Below the pieces are notes generated by a model, which worked only from the letters and a program-made list of their open reading frames with translations, did not search any database and was not told the origin of the DNA. From Pseudisothecium myosuroides (Eukaryota > Streptophyta > Bryopsida > Hypnales > Lembophyllaceae), in the NCBI GenBank assembly GCA_951799445.1, contig OX637293.1:19468001-19532000 (forward strand): a stretch of DNA of 64,000 nucleotides, written 5' to 3'. This document shows positions 36,286-50,060 of the stretch, in pieces (positions within the stretch are counted from its first letter, which is position 1; every line of letters begins with the position of its first letter). Position numbers and translations under genes: made by a program.

Positions 36286-36673
36286 TACATAACCAAGTCA
36301 ACCAACAAGTCCAAAGTCCAAACAAAACACACAAAGAAAGAGAACTTGGTCACCAAAGATTCGATTCCTTTCTTCTTCTTCGTCTTTCGTCTCCATCTCC
36401 ACCACCTCACTCGGACCAAGTTCTCATCTTCACCAACTCCAATTCCTCGCATGATCTTCGCCTCACATCACGTCTCATCACATCACATCAGGCTCCACAG
36501 CTCGCTATCCGCAATTTTTTTGCGCTTCAGTTTGTCGGGGAAGATGGCGAGCTCTGTGGCTTCGCAACCGAGTACCTCAGCACGAGCTCGTTCGCTCCTC
36601 TAGCTTGTGACGAGATTGAACAGGTCGGGGCACAGATTCTCTTGAGCATCGGAAGAGTATCACGACTCTGACC

Positions 36674-39040
36674 ATGGAGGGGGTGATGAACTTCTTTACG
36701 GGGAAGACGAAGGAGGCGGAGGGGAAGGTGTGCTGCTCATTCCCCTGTTCTTTCTTTTTGAGGTTTGGATTCGAGATGCTGGAGAGATTAAATGTTTTGT
36801 TTTTTGTTTTTGTTTTCGCTCTTTTTATGGAGTTTCGGACTTTTGTTGTTGTGGATTTAGTGGAGTGGAGGGTTGACATGGTGAGAGTGAGGGATGGAAT
36901 TAGCAATGTCGGTAGGATCTTGAGTTCGCGTTTTGTTGTGAATTCAATCGAGTGTGAGGTTTTCGGAAGTGATCTGGGTTTTGATCAATGGGAGGAATCT
37001 GGGAGTAGAGAATGGCGGGTAGAAGAAAAGAGTCATTTGAAACCCTAGGTCGCTGTGGTGTCAATTCTGTTGAGTTAAGAGGCGTATTATCATTCATTAG
37101 AAAACGTTTCTTCAGTAGCGTTTGAACAAGGTACCGCATATAAATTCAAACTCAAAGAATCAAATTGGGTGTTGACTCTTTATGTAGTTTGTTGTAATAT
37201 TTGCACATTCGATTGCTTGTTGCGATCTCAATAGTTTTGAGTTAGGAAGCATGTTGTAGCTCATTAAAAGTGTATTTTCAGTAGCTGTGCCACAAGATAT
37301 GAATCAAATTATTTGGGTGAGAAATGAGCTCGAAAGCAGTTGAGAAATGACATAATTTAAAATTTTGAGTGCTATTATTGATTACGTCAGAGATCGTCAT
37401 CTCTTGTTGCCAGGGCCTTTTTTGCCTTTTGTTACGGTTTAAATATGGTCTCCTATTAGCTTTTGTTCACTCTAATTGCTTTTGAGCAATTGCCTTGAAG
37501 GATTTAATTTGGTCGGAGTGATTGGCCTTTTAGATATTCAAAGTTTGTAGGTGGAAAGGTCTGTTGGGATGCGCTTGTTGTTGCAATTTGGTTTTCAGTG
37601 GAGATGGAGATTTTTTTGTTCTGGAGCCTTTAGTTTTGGTGACTATCTGACGGTCTTTTCGTTTTCTGCATTTTCCTTTGGCAGGTTGAATTTTGGAATA
37701 ACCCAGAACGGTCTGGTTGGCTTATGAAACAAGGTCAGTTTTCTATTTGCATTCGTTCTCGCATTTCAACCACACGCGGCGACTCTTTTTCGTCCCCTGT
37801 AATTTTCTTGGACCAAAATTTCTTTATGGATTTGGAGTTCTATTCGGGGACATTTAAACTCCTATGAGTGGCTATAATTGTTCTGTTCTGTTGACTAAGG
37901 TTTTGCTGTCATGTGCATGGTTACATGACCTATTAATTTTTGAAGTTTAATTCGTAAATGTGGCGGATTGTTTAAATCGCAGGGGAGTTTATTAAAACAT
38001 GGCGTAGGAGATGGTTTGTTTTGAAGCAAGGTCGCATTTTCTGGTTCAAAGAGCAGCAGCTAACGCCTGTAATCATCTTAACCAATTTCCGCATTGCTAT
38101 GGTGTTTCAGAGATTAGAACAGTCCCTCACGGTTATCTCTGTAGGAAAATCGTTTTGATATATGTGAGTTTAATTTTGCGCAGTACTCAAAATCAAGAGG
38201 AGTAATTTCAGTGAGCAGCTGTTTGACGGTCAAGGGTGCTGAGGATGTGCTGAATAAACAGTTCGCGTTTGAGCTTTCCACAAATAGGGATACAATGTAT
38301 TTTATTGCAGACACAGACAAGGTAAGTCCTCTGTTCCACTTATTTTCTCTCTTATTCTGACAGGCTTTGGTAGGTTGAGCCGGAGCTTGGGTCAATAAGT
38401 GATTGAAATGTTCTGAATTGGCATGTGCATGAACTGGTTAGTTTGACCTTTCAATCCTCGATTCTTCATCAAATTTGTGGTTTCGGTTCACATTACGGTC
38501 CTTCACCTCTTCCGGTTACTGCCTGAGGACCTTGGACTTGTTTTTAGCGGGGTTTTGGAGCCTAATGACAAGCAATGAAATTTTCAAAAAGATTGATTCT
38601 TGTAGTTGAGGAGTGTGTTAAGACTCAAGATATTGGATCACAGTCAGCAGAGCGACTTTTATTTTTCACCCACTGAGGTCAATGGATCCTAGATCTAAAG
38701 TGACCAGATTCAACATGGTCTGGAAGGAACTAGTTACATGAGGCATATAACCAAGTAGATATGGAAGGTTTCTTTGACCATCTGATTTAAAGTCAAGTAG
38801 ACATTTAAATGCTTACAATCTCAGAATTTTTATGTTGACATGCTGCGGGCTCCTGAGATCTACACTGGTCATAGTTTTATCAATATTTGCATTTGTGAGT
38901 CTACCATTTTAATGGCTAATATGTACACCATACAGGAAAAGGAGGATTGGATCAATGCGATAGGTCGATCTATTGTTCGTCATTCTCGGTCCGTCACTGA
39001 TGAAGAAATCTTGGACTATGACAGCAAGCGCGCTCCATAG
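36674..39040 (+). CDS. PH1: Single PH-domain protein, AtPH1 type
   Basis: Small plant protein made of one pleckstrin-homology domain, which binds phosphoinositides on endomembranes (family knowledge). Exons 36674-36727, 37685-37733, 37983-38068, 38184-38321 and 38936-39040 sum to 432 nt, 143 aa, like Arabidopsis PH1. Landmarks: WNNPERSGWLMKQGE at the domain start, basic KTWRRRWFVLKQGRIFWF (strand 1-2 phosphoinositide pocket), FELSTNRDTMYFIADT, and the closing helix EKEDWINAIGRSIV with the invariant Trp. Introns 1 and 4 are the longest (~960 and ~610 bp). No lesion seen. Confidence 0.94.
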
Positions 39041-42000
39041 GAGCTGAACTTTGACGTTTTCACTCCTGAATCGCTTGAGGTACTGCATGCGAGTCACTAT
39101 TAAGCAAAGCTGTGGGTGTTTGAAGTTGAAAGCTGTAATTATCGAGGCTTCCCGCAGCCAAACTATGGGATACTGATAGGTTACAATGAGGAAGATATAT
39201 TTGTATCCTCTTTAGAAACGTACAAACGCCTCTGTTTTTCAGAGTGTCGTAATATTTCGTTGTGTAATAGATAGACGTACTATTTCTAAAACATGTCGAC
39301 ATTACTGGAGTTGCAAGAAATCTTTGCAATTTCCTCACGGTCTACGATTGAGATACAAATTATTGAGATGCAAGTTGGAGGCGAGATAGGGAGGAGGGTG
39401 TCTTTCCTTCGAGGGTTTTGTAAATATTATTAGGGTTATGCCCCAAGGTGCTTTCCCAAGTACCATTGTTGCTTAGGTGGAATCATTGTTGACTGACAAC
39501 AGATTATGCATAATTGCTGTACTATAACTGTGCTATTCCACTCAAGCTTGATGTATGATCTGATTCAGTTTGGGCCTTCGTTCATTTTTCTTGGCTTGCA
39601 CATCTTGTTTGCTAGTTGCTTTTTTCCTTCTCAGTCTTAGTTCTCTTATTAAAAGGTTATTCATTAAACGCTAAATCTTTCTTCAGTAGTGTATGAGATC
39701 TGTTGAGTTTTAGCTTCTGAATATAGATGCATATTACCTTCTACAAAGCGACAAATAAGATTGTTGATGATGACTGAAGAAAATCTGAGATTTTTTTGAA
39801 TACTTGATGCAATTAAAGGTCAAACTATGGGTCTAGGGAGACCTAAAGGGTTCTCAATTTTCTTCAGAGCTAATGACTCGTTTGCCTGCCCTGCAGCACA
39901 GTTGACTCGGTTCTTCTCGGTTTTCCTGCTCGCACTCTTGAATTTAAAACTTAAATCCTAGTCTTACTCGGTGATTTTAACTGTTGGTACTGTATTTCTG
40001 GTTGCTGATAAGCTTAATGCACGGACGTTTCTGCGCACATATTAACGAAGCGTAAGTGACTTATCTGAGCAGACTTATAAGTAGCTGCATGTCTGCGTCA
40101 GCTAGCTCACGGCACTGGCTGTACTGTCTCGAGGTAAGCTATCTTATCCGTTTGTTCGGATTGCATTGCGGAATAAGCGAAGATGTTAATACTAATTTAA
40201 TAATAATATTGGGTTTTAAGATTAGATGGTGGAGCCACTGAGTACCTAGTGAGTTCACGTGGTGCAACAGGAGAAAATAACTAAGAAGAAACTTTCAAAC
40301 CCTTGCTGAGGAGAACTTCTGAGACCGGTTTCAAGTATCACATGAAAGAGAAGATTTCCAATGAGGCTTCAACTATTCCCAAGGAGCTATCTCCTCTGTA
40401 GGTTACACAGAACCCTTTCCAGTGACACTCTGCAAATGCTCATATATACCTTGCATATCCTAAAAGTCTCTATTCTCTCATGTTGTGTGCACATTTGATT
40501 TGACAACGTCCAGATATCAAGTGCTGAACACCTGTGCAAGGCGCCCATGTAAACCCTGAGCAGTGTCATTAGAGAATTTTGAGTGTACCATGTTGAGAAT
40601 CACTCGGTTTTAGTGCCATGGCGTGCTCTCCTTGAAAACACAGTATCTTGGAAAACCCACCCCACCTGGTACCGTAGTGACACCCTTCCTTTGGTGATTT
40701 CAGTGAGCTAGCCGGGAGGATTGGAGGATTTGTAGCTGCATAAAATAGTAAATTGGTTCGGGAGAGAAATGTGGTGGCGTAATATTCTGGAATTCAGTGG
40801 TCTCGAGCACGTTATGTGCTGAGGTTCACTTGGCCAAGTTCCCGACATGACCAGCATCAGCACTTCAGCAGCAGACCTCAGTGAATGTTTTTCACACGGC
40901 ACAGAGTGCGGTGAGGGGACCATGTAATGTCTTACTGAATCATTCTCAGCTGCAGTCACGGAGCTCTGATGGCTGCCAGCAACAAACTTCTCGGCATGGT
41001 TGGTGGGACCTCCCTGGTGACAATCAGAGAAGGCCGGAGCTGCACCTCCGAAATGTGTTGCCAACTGAACACCGTGCTCACCGAATTGAACCTTTGCATC
41101 TTCGCGTATCAAATGCTTCCACTCGCCTCCTGCTCTGGTTCGCGGTTGGTTATCTTGGTAACTCTGGACCTTCTGTCAGCAAGACTATAGCTCGAGATCC
41201 AAAACTGATTGCTTCTTCGTTCTGAAAATCTTCAATTCTAGTTCACCTCACTCCCCTCTCCAACTACAATGAATTATCCTATTCGTGCATGAGACACTAA
41301 TAAATCAAAGTCACACTATTTTTAATTATTGCAGGTTGAAATATTACTGTATCGTACTAATTTTCACCAATTTTTTTTTGCACTAACACTAAGTTATTTT
41401 CCACTTTCACTGATAGGATAAATTAGTGCATTGATAAGGTTGTGTTGTGCACGGGTTCTAGTCGCCTAGTTTGCCAAAATATTGTGCTTTTTGCCTCTGG
41501 CGGCGCTATATACGTTATCTGTAGTCCGGCTCACTGATCGTTTGAAATTTTCCTGTGTCTAGCACGGAGGAATCATCGCCACGTGGGTGGAGGTGTTCTT
41601 CCAGGCTCACGAACGAATGGCGAAAAGGTGCCGTGGTGGGTGATGACTAGACTGTCCATGACTTTGTAAAACGACTGTAATCGTCTGTTTTGCTCCAATT
41701 AGTGCAGGATTTCATTTTCATGTATGTCCATACCTGTTGGTGGATCCGACAACCTGGTGCTTCTAGGCATGCTTTTTTATCAGCTGGACTCGCCACGTTG
41801 ATAAGCGAACTCATTTTTACAATGCTTCCGCTCTTCTCGGCCTTCATGTTGATAACATCGAATCATCACTCTTTGTCCTGGAAACCGTCAGTATCCGGCC
41901 GCAGCCGTGGCAAAATCCATCCACAGCTTGAATTTGCTGAAGTCACGGTATTATGTAATGATTTCCGTCGATCATGACGATTCTTCTGCATCTGCTGCTC

Positions 42001-42318
42001 GCCACTAACATAAATCCTGAAAAACTGGATTCGTGTTAGACACTTTCCGATCTCAAAGTGTCAGTTCTGCTAAGGAGTCAAGTTATGCAACTTTTCTTTT
42101 GTAGTTTGAATCTCTTTCCACTAGTGCAGAAGTCCCTGTGCGAGCGCCCTAACCAACATGATTAGCTGTTGACTACTGATTGACTTGGTTTGCTACAAAT
42201 TTTATCCCTCTTACATGCCAGCCTTTGGGAATTTTACACTTAGAGCTGCGTTTTGCAGCTCCTGTTTTTTCAGAGCAGCTGTGGACGCCTCCATTCCTGA
42301 CTGCTGTGTAAGCGAACT
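39041..42318. other. Intergenic DNA between PH1 and trehalase
   Basis: Includes the PH1 3' UTR. Overlapping short frames on both strands at 40700-41225 lack family features. A frame at 41690-41977 carries a hydrophobic stretch (LFTMLPLFSAFMLITS-like) and could be an upstream trehalase exon encoding a membrane anchor, but no splice link could be shown. Confidence 0.4.
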
Positions 42319-45072
42319 ATGGCCGTGATCAGCTTGCAGATGTTGATGGCGGGGTGTGGGCAGGCAGTCGTCCACGGACCCACCGAGATGTCCAAACTGC
42401 TCACTTTGATGGTGGCCATCCAAGCTGCAGCTTTGGCATCCTTCGGCGGGGGGCCCAACTTCGACCCCAAGTACTACATAGATATCTCTTTGCGGTTCTC
42501 CGTGAAGGAGACCACCCTAGCGTTTGATACTTTGCCACGCTCGCTGAACGACACCATTGCACCACGTTCGTGTTTCTCCACCATTACGTTGATAGAGTTA
42601 TTCGCTTACATACGTGGGGCTTACTGCATTGATTAAGAAGCTTAGGACAGCCTTTTGGCAATGTAACGTAGTACCTGGACGCCGTGCTCACAGTTAGTAC
42701 CATAGTCCTGAACAGTTGGAATTATGAGAGCGTGTTTTAGTTGGACGATGTCTTGGTTTCACAGGAGATTTTGACCTCCAAAGCCCTCTACAGATGTAGT
42801 TATTCATTGTGGCCTGGTGAGAAGCATATTTTTTCTGTGGAATTTATTTTCAATCGCGATCAGGACATCCTCTAAGATATATGCACGTTATTCTTTCAGT
42901 CTGCTAGTGGTAGTTAGCTGACTGGCGGTATTATAGCTCGTCTGAAGAATTTTGTCTGAAAACCTTAAACAGACTCTAATTATCGGACTGATTTGAATGT
43001 ACAATGTCCGTTGTGACGGTTTGGACAAATTCTAGTGCAAGAGAGGTGTGACTTTCTGTAGCACTTGCAAATCATTCAATTGGCGATCTAACTTGGATCA
43101 CATGACCTCTATGATGTAATGAAAGGCAATGTCTGGCTTACAACGCGTGCAGATACAACAACACGTGGGAAAATTCCATGTCGCGTGGGCTGTTAGTGAG
43201 TAAACATGATGCCCTTCCATTTTACGATGTCCTTTTATTTCTTCTTCTGATTTTCGACTATTGATCGTTCACTGTGTTTCAGGGGCATTGGACCTGTTTG
43301 TGAAGGAGTTCTTCAATGAAGCAGGGAGTGATTTGATACCATCCACTCCAAAGGATTTTAGCCCTAGGCCTCCAAGTTTTCTGCCACGGGTTCGGAATCT
43401 CGAGGCAAGGAAATGGGCTCTGCAAATCCATGGGCTATGGCTGGAGCTCATACGGAAAGTCTCACCCTCTGTGGCGGACGAACCGAACCTGCATACTCTG
43501 GTTCCACTGAGCCACCCTCTTGTGATACCTGGTGCACGGTTCAGAGAAGTTTATTACTGGGATAGCTATTGGGTTATCAAGTACGCCATCTAAATTCACA
43601 ACGACATATTCTAAGTATGGTTGGTGTAATTAAGAATGTCAAGAACACCTGTTGCGAGATGATCGAGGTGCTCTGAGTAGAAGGAACTGTTGCCAGCGTT
43701 TTTATGAATGTGCAGTTGACAATATAATGCTTGGCTTCTTGAATGTAAATTATAATATGTGATGCTATTTTATGTAGATATCAGTGATAGTACTCACTCT
43801 AGCAGGCATTCTGGATCTTCAGGGGTCTTCTTGTAAGCGGCATGGCGGACACTGCAAAGGGAATGGTTAAAAATTTGATGGACCTCGTGGAGAGGTATGC
43901 CTTTGTGCCAAACGGAGCTCATGTGTATTACGAGAATCGAAGGTACTGCACTTTCCAGTAACTAATGTTAAACGTTGGTGCGTCTCAAGTAAACTGAATT
44001 CCAATTCGATTTTTTTAAATTTCTGTGGATACGTCAGTCTGACCAAGTGTAGAAGCATTAGTTTGTTGAAAATCACGAGGTAAAATAGGATTGGGTGATC
44101 TAAAAAGCTATTGGAAGCTGAGGCTTATTATGTTGATACGTGTTAAGCCAACCTCCCCTGCTGAGCATGATGGTACGTGCTGTGTACGGCAAAACCTACG
44201 ACCAGACTCTACTCAAGCAAGCCATGCCGATCCTTCTAAAGGAGTGCGCATTTTGGACTTCAGGTGAGGCTGTCTCTTTTAACAGGAAGCTAGCTTCACA
44301 CTTTTTCTGATTTTTTTCTTGAATGCAAACTTTCATTTAGCTCGAAAATTAAATAGTGGATAGAAAAATTGATGTTCATACGATTTTGTTTCCAGAGCCG
44401 CACGAGGTAAGAGTGCGGGATAAGAATGGTGATGAGCATCGTCTCAGTCGCTTCTGGGCTAACTGGAATACTCCTCGGCCTGAAGCTTTCACTATTGTGA
44501 GACCTTCTTCTTCCAAGTATTTTGTAGAAAATTCGGCTATGGTCTATTAAATTTACGAAACGTAAATTGCTTTGCCAGCTGCGACAAGTGTCATATGTTC
44601 AGAATCTTTTAATCTTGTGCTGCTCAGGACCAAAAATGCAGTTTAATGTGGCCATGGCATCGTGTTCGAGGACAATGAGCACTGAGCAAGTTCCAATTGA
44701 GCGACTCAGAAGTCAATGTTCCTCCTTCCCATTTAAGGCTCTCATTCATGTTTTCACTTTAAAATGATGATTGTAGGACATGAATGTGACTCAAGGGATG
44801 ACGAAAAGCAGACAAGACCAGCTGTATCATGATATTGCAACAGCTGCCGAGTCCGGCTGGGATTTCAGTTCTCGATGGATGTAGTAAGTTCCTCTTAAGC
44901 TGATGCTAGGCAAGGTTGAGAATATTATTTCATCAATTTTAAGGCGTGTGATTCGGGAGATCAGTGCCGAGCTGTGGGTACAAGAGCTAAATCTCTTGAC
45001 AGAGATCAAATTTTTATCATTGTGTATGGATTTCTTATGCAATTTCAAAGTGGGAAGTTCACAGGGGGGTTC

Positions 45073-45175
45073 AGAGTTTATTATGGAGGAAATGAAACGG
45101 AGTATTCCATCTCAATTGAACCATTACCACCTCCTAAGTGGTAAACTCCATTTCATTACCATAATGGTAAACTCT
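45073..45175. repeat. Imperfect hairpin element in trehalase intron
   Basis: 'agagtttattatgg...gaaacggag' at the left pairs with 'ctccatttcat...ataatggtaaactct' at the right, ~30-bp arms with a few mismatches, around a ~43-bp centre. MITE-like; no target duplication confirmed. Confidence 0.55.
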
Positions 45176-47793
45176 TAAAAAACCCTTTGTGGTTGTAAAC
45201 CACTGTATATCACGTAAACAACCCTATTTTCATCCAGAGATCATTGGCCATAGTCATTGAGCTAGATCAGTCTTCGATATGGGATTAGCTCTACTGGCTG
45301 AGTCAATATTTTGATGTTACTTGTTACCTGAGTTGGTAATTTTTTTCTTAGAGTATCAACCTGTTTGGTGGCAGGGACCAACAAAACTTGAGAACTCTTC
45401 GGACGTCTATGATTGTCCCTGTAGACCTTAACGCCTATCTCTTCCAGGTGTGCTTCAACTTGCAATTGGATTGCTTGTAGCTCGTACTAAACGTACCAAT
45501 ATTAATCATCTCAGGTTTCTGAATGTGTGTGGACGAGCAGATGGAGAAGAATATAGAGTACTTTGCAAAGATACTTCGCAATCAAGCCATTGAGACAAGG
45601 TTTGCAACTGCGGCGAAGAATCGACAGAGAGCCATCCAACTAATTCATTGGAACAGGAAGAAGGGGCAGTGGTTTGACGTTTGGTTGTCCCCTAACCCAG
45701 TGCAGTCCGAGCAAATCAGACGAAAGAACGGTAAGATCCGAAAAAAACACTAATTTCTTCCTTCTGGCCAGTGCACACCGTCTATTCTATTTAGTGTCTT
45801 CCATGATGTAACAAACACCAAAATGCCATGCCATAGAATACTTGAATTCTTTTTGGTCAAGTTGTGTACCTTCTGTGTACCATCAAGATTGAAGCTTTTT
45901 AGCAAATACCGGTAGTCACTCAGTCAACAAATGGCCAGTCAACAAGACAAGACCCAGAGTTATGAAACGGTGTTGATTAATAGGTATATTAATAGATGGC
46001 GCATTAAACTTACAAAATAGTGCATCATTTACTACATAGAATAACAATGTGGCATGCTAAATGACAGGGCCAAGCATAACAAGGTAGAGGTTTCATTTTA
46101 TGGTTTCCAATTTTGAACTTCTTGTCTTCCTTCAAATGTGTAGTGAAATTTGTTTAGGGTGATCCTCTTAGATGTATTTAGTACACAGAAGGAGTTAATT
46201 TTAATGCGCGCCCCACCAAATATAGAATACGAGGCATTATTTTGGTTGGTACCTAAGCAGTTGCCAATGGTTTTGCCCTTATTTGTGATTATATGGCATC
46301 ATGTCGAGAGGTCATTCTGGAAAGACGGCAAAGCTGAGTGACAAGAATTTATTTTTTGTTTTATTAAATCAATTTTACTCAATTGAAAGCAGATTTTATT
46401 GCAATTTTCCAAAAGGCTTGCACCCCACACAAATGAATAAGAAGTTCCCTCATTCTGTCTTTGGACTAACTGTCCACCACAGGCTGTTTACGAGTGAAAG
46501 CAGAAGAGGCGGACATATGCCTCAAATTTCATCCCGCTTTGGGCCGGTGTTTTGCCTACAGGTAATCTATAGAATCTCGTTCTCTTTCTTGCACTTGATC
46601 TGCAAAGAAATTTCCCTAAAATCCCGAGTAAGAATATAGAAGTTCAATTGGGAAGCTAATAGTTCATTACATAATGTAACTTCAATAAGATATTTCGATT
46701 GTTCAAAGATGTAACTAAGTTTTAGATTGTGTGATAACGATAAAATTTTCTTGTTACTATTGGCACATTTGTTTGTCTTCCTCAAAGCTTCATAATCAAT
46801 CTAAATCCGACTTCTATAGTGTTTCACCTCCAATAGATATGGAAGTCACCACTTTTGACCAGTAGGGCACTTACAGGGTTAAGACTTTCTACAAGGATGT
46901 ATATTAGACGTGTTGGTCGCTCCAAGTTTTAACAAACTATTTGTTGTATTCACGAGGGAATTTAATGATTAATTTTTCCTATAACAGGAGATGTGAGGAA
47001 AGAAAAGGTGATTGAGGCACTGAGCACTTCTGGGCTGGTACAACCAACTGGTATTGCAATCTCACTGAGGAATACCGGCCAACAATGGTAAGCGCCTTCC
47101 TTCCCGTGTTTTAAATCCTTTTAAAAGGATACGAGGAAATTGATTGTGAATATCATGACATTGGATTGAAGACTTCATAAAATTCTAGAGATCCCTTTTT
47201 GATTTCCCTGTGAATGGCCATGAAAAGAAATTCCAACACATCAACATGAATTTGTGGTAGTTACCTTGTTTGCAAAGTTGAGCTCAACTTGAACAAGTGA
47301 AAGCTCCCCAAGCCGATGAATCATTACCTTCACATGGGAGTATATCAAAGCTGTAATTTCTCTTGATATGCTCTACTGTGGCATGACTTTGACTTAGTTT
47401 GGCACTACTCAAAAATGCAAAATTTGCACTCTATACTTGTAAAAATCAGTATTCAGCTTTTTGTGTGATTGAGTCCATCCAAAAAAAAATTCAATTTAGC
47501 CAATATTTCAACACAAATTGGAATACTTCTGCATAACATTCAGTAGCCTTTATAGAGAGGCTGCCTTTTCCTCTCCGAAGTCCTCATCCACGACTTTCAT
47601 CCCCACTTAATTTATGTAAGCTTCGGTACGGGGATAGTGATAGTACATTATGGTATGTTCCATTTTCTTTTCTTAATTTTAGGATTAGACATACAAATCA
47701 TCAAATATTATAGTGAAAGATGTTGACAAAATATCCAATTAGTAATACACTAATGCCTTGTTAATATTTGTAATCGATAACTTATTTTGGGTT

Positions 47794-48424
47794 TCAAAGT
47801 GAAAGATAACTCTATATATACACATGGGGTGGTAGGAGGTAGAGCAATCCATGTGGGATAAATAAATTAGAATTTGTAGGTTCTCATGCACTCATAGGTA
47901 AGTCAAAAACAAAGAATTGTGTTAAAAGTAGAATTTCAGACCTCGTTTAGGCATAGTAAAATAACTTTTTTTTTTAAACTTTGAACTAAAAAAAGTTGTT
48001 AAATGAAGATAAGTTTCACCTCCAAAAATCCGTTTGGGATTTTGAATCTCCAATCAAAAGTTATGAATAAAATTTGGAGAGGGGTTGGAATGGATTTTTA
48101 AATGACTTTGTAGAAAATGTTCATTAAAAATCCTCTCCAAAATTTATTTATAACTTTTGATTGGAGATTCAAAATCCCAAACGGATTTTTGGAGGTGAAA
48201 CTTATCTTCATTTAACAACTTTTTTTAGTTCAAAGTTTTAAAAAAAAAATTATTTTACTATGCCTAAACGAGGTCTGAAATTCTACTTTTAACACAATTC
48301 TTTGTTTTTGACTTAACTATGAGTGCATGAGAACCTACAAATTCTCATTTATTTATCCCACATGGATTGCTCTACCTCCTACCACTCCATGTGCATATAA
48401 AGAGTTGTCTTCTCACTTTGTAAG
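47794..48424. mobile_element. Large foldback element (~630 bp) in trehalase intron 10
   Basis: Two ~290-bp arms (about 47794-48084 and 48130-48424) are near-identical inverted copies around a ~45-bp spacer; they share 'ggtaggaggtagagcaatcc', 'tagaatttcagacctcgttt' and 'tccgtttgggattttgaatc' in opposite orientation. No ORF. It sits between the exon with QQW and the exon with DFPNAWAP. Confidence 0.82.
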
Positions 48425-49897
48425 CATAATGCATAAATGGGTTCCAGTTCAAAGTGAGGTAATTCTACTATAATATAGAAATCAATACTCTCAATGAATC
48501 CATTAGCATTTTGTTTGAAGTTCCTATTGTTCTGTATTCAGTTTTACTTGAAATATTTAATTTTCCACTACTTCAGTGTACAATCGCAGCGCGGGCTCGA
48601 AGTTCAGTTCTGACAAATATTGATGACTGTCCGCTCAAAATCAGTAGTTACTGATATGGTGTGGTATATTCCACACCATTTCGTTCGGGGGAGGGCAGAG
48701 CCAGTGACTGCTACTGAATGTTATGTGAACCCTTTTCTGGTCTTTTCATTGATGTCTTCCTAGTTGTATTACCTTGTCAACGCTGTTTGTTCTTTGTACT
48801 TGTCCTGTTTTTTTTAATTTTCAGCACGAAAAAATATACTGCTGCTTGGATTTCACTGTAGGTAGCTTGTAGCCCTGTCGAATATTGTTATGTCATTCTA
48901 TTATTTGTCAAGTTCAGCAGCTCTTCTTCAAGAAACCCAAATGAATGGAATTATTATTATCAATGTTATGCGCAGGGACTTTCCAAATGCATGGGCGCCC
49001 GTGGTAGACATGATTGTTGAGGGTTTGGATGCCAGTGGATTCGCCAAAGGCAAATTGATGGCCAGGGAGATAGCTCGAAATTGGCTTCGTTCAAATTACG
49101 TGGCCTATGAGCAGGTGGGCTAGATGATGGAAAAATACGACGCCACGATGTGTGGGGCGATTGGCGGTGGTGGAGAATACAATCCACAGGTAACAAACAT
49201 CCAACAACAACGTACTATGTAATTACAATAACTGCAAGCTTGTTTATTGCCTCTTGCTACCTGGCTTCGTGATCTGGGTTGCTATTTCGCTCTCTTGTTC
49301 TTTAATTTGCTACCAATTTGCTACCAATTCAATTTTATTCAAGTATGCTCAAATTCAAATAATAAGGTAATTCCACTTATATTATGGTCCAAATAAGTAT
49401 AAAAGGTAGATTCCTATTTTTAGAATGGATGAATTTATCTTGGACCTTGTGTAGACTCCAATGCACTTCAACGTGTATTTTTTTGGATAGTATGTGAACT
49501 AACTATGAATTTTCAACGTTTTAGCTAGACTTCTGCCTAAAATTAATCCTTACTCTCATGTTACAATATTGCATATCTTCGTGCTCAATATCTATATATT
49601 AGGCAGGAATACCTTAGTTCATGCTAGTAGAGTTGAGGAAAGGCATAAACTTGAGGCTTATCAAGGGTTACGTTTTTTTATGGATACTCAAATGTTATGG
49701 TTTAGCTAAATTGTTTTTCAAAGTGTTTAAAGTACAATATAAAGTGTTCATTCTTCTAGTTCAATTGTTTAAACATCATGCTTCTCATGTGGAAGGCTTG
49801 TAGAATAATGCAACATATAAGTTTGTGTTTGTCTAAGGTTTGGAAGTCAAACATATGTTCCAAAACCACCCTAAACCCATACCAGAATTTGAGAGGT

Positions 49898-50060
49898 TTA
49901 ACCCGTAAGTGCCCAAGTTAAAAATAGAAAAATTCACTTTCAAAACTAATAGTTGATTATTGTAACTTTTCTGACCTGTTTTCATTGTTAAACACGTAGG
50001 GTATGATTTTGTCTTTCCATTGGTACATTTCGTTGCCTTCGTCAAAGGCACCTAAGTGAT
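49898..50060 (+). repeat. Possible end of another TTAA element
   Basis: TTAACCCGTAAGTGCCC at 49898 mirrors an inverted end at 46866-46882 (agggcacttacagggttaa). These may be ends of a further subfamily; complete copies were not delimited. Both lie in trehalase introns. Confidence 0.35.

Noticed and set aside
40708..41225. Overlapping frames on both strands between PH1 and trehalase
   Set aside because: No conserved motif, no convincing splice context, and the frames are mutual antisense shadows.
47794..48424. Foldback as a microRNA precursor
   Set aside because: Arms of ~290 bp with near-perfect pairing fit a transposon foldback better than a miRNA gene; no evidence for a defined mature product.
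49113..49123. A tiny intron (GTGGGCTAG) that would remove the trehalase stop
   Set aside because: Nine bases is far below a workable intron size, although it has GT and AG ends and keeps the frame.
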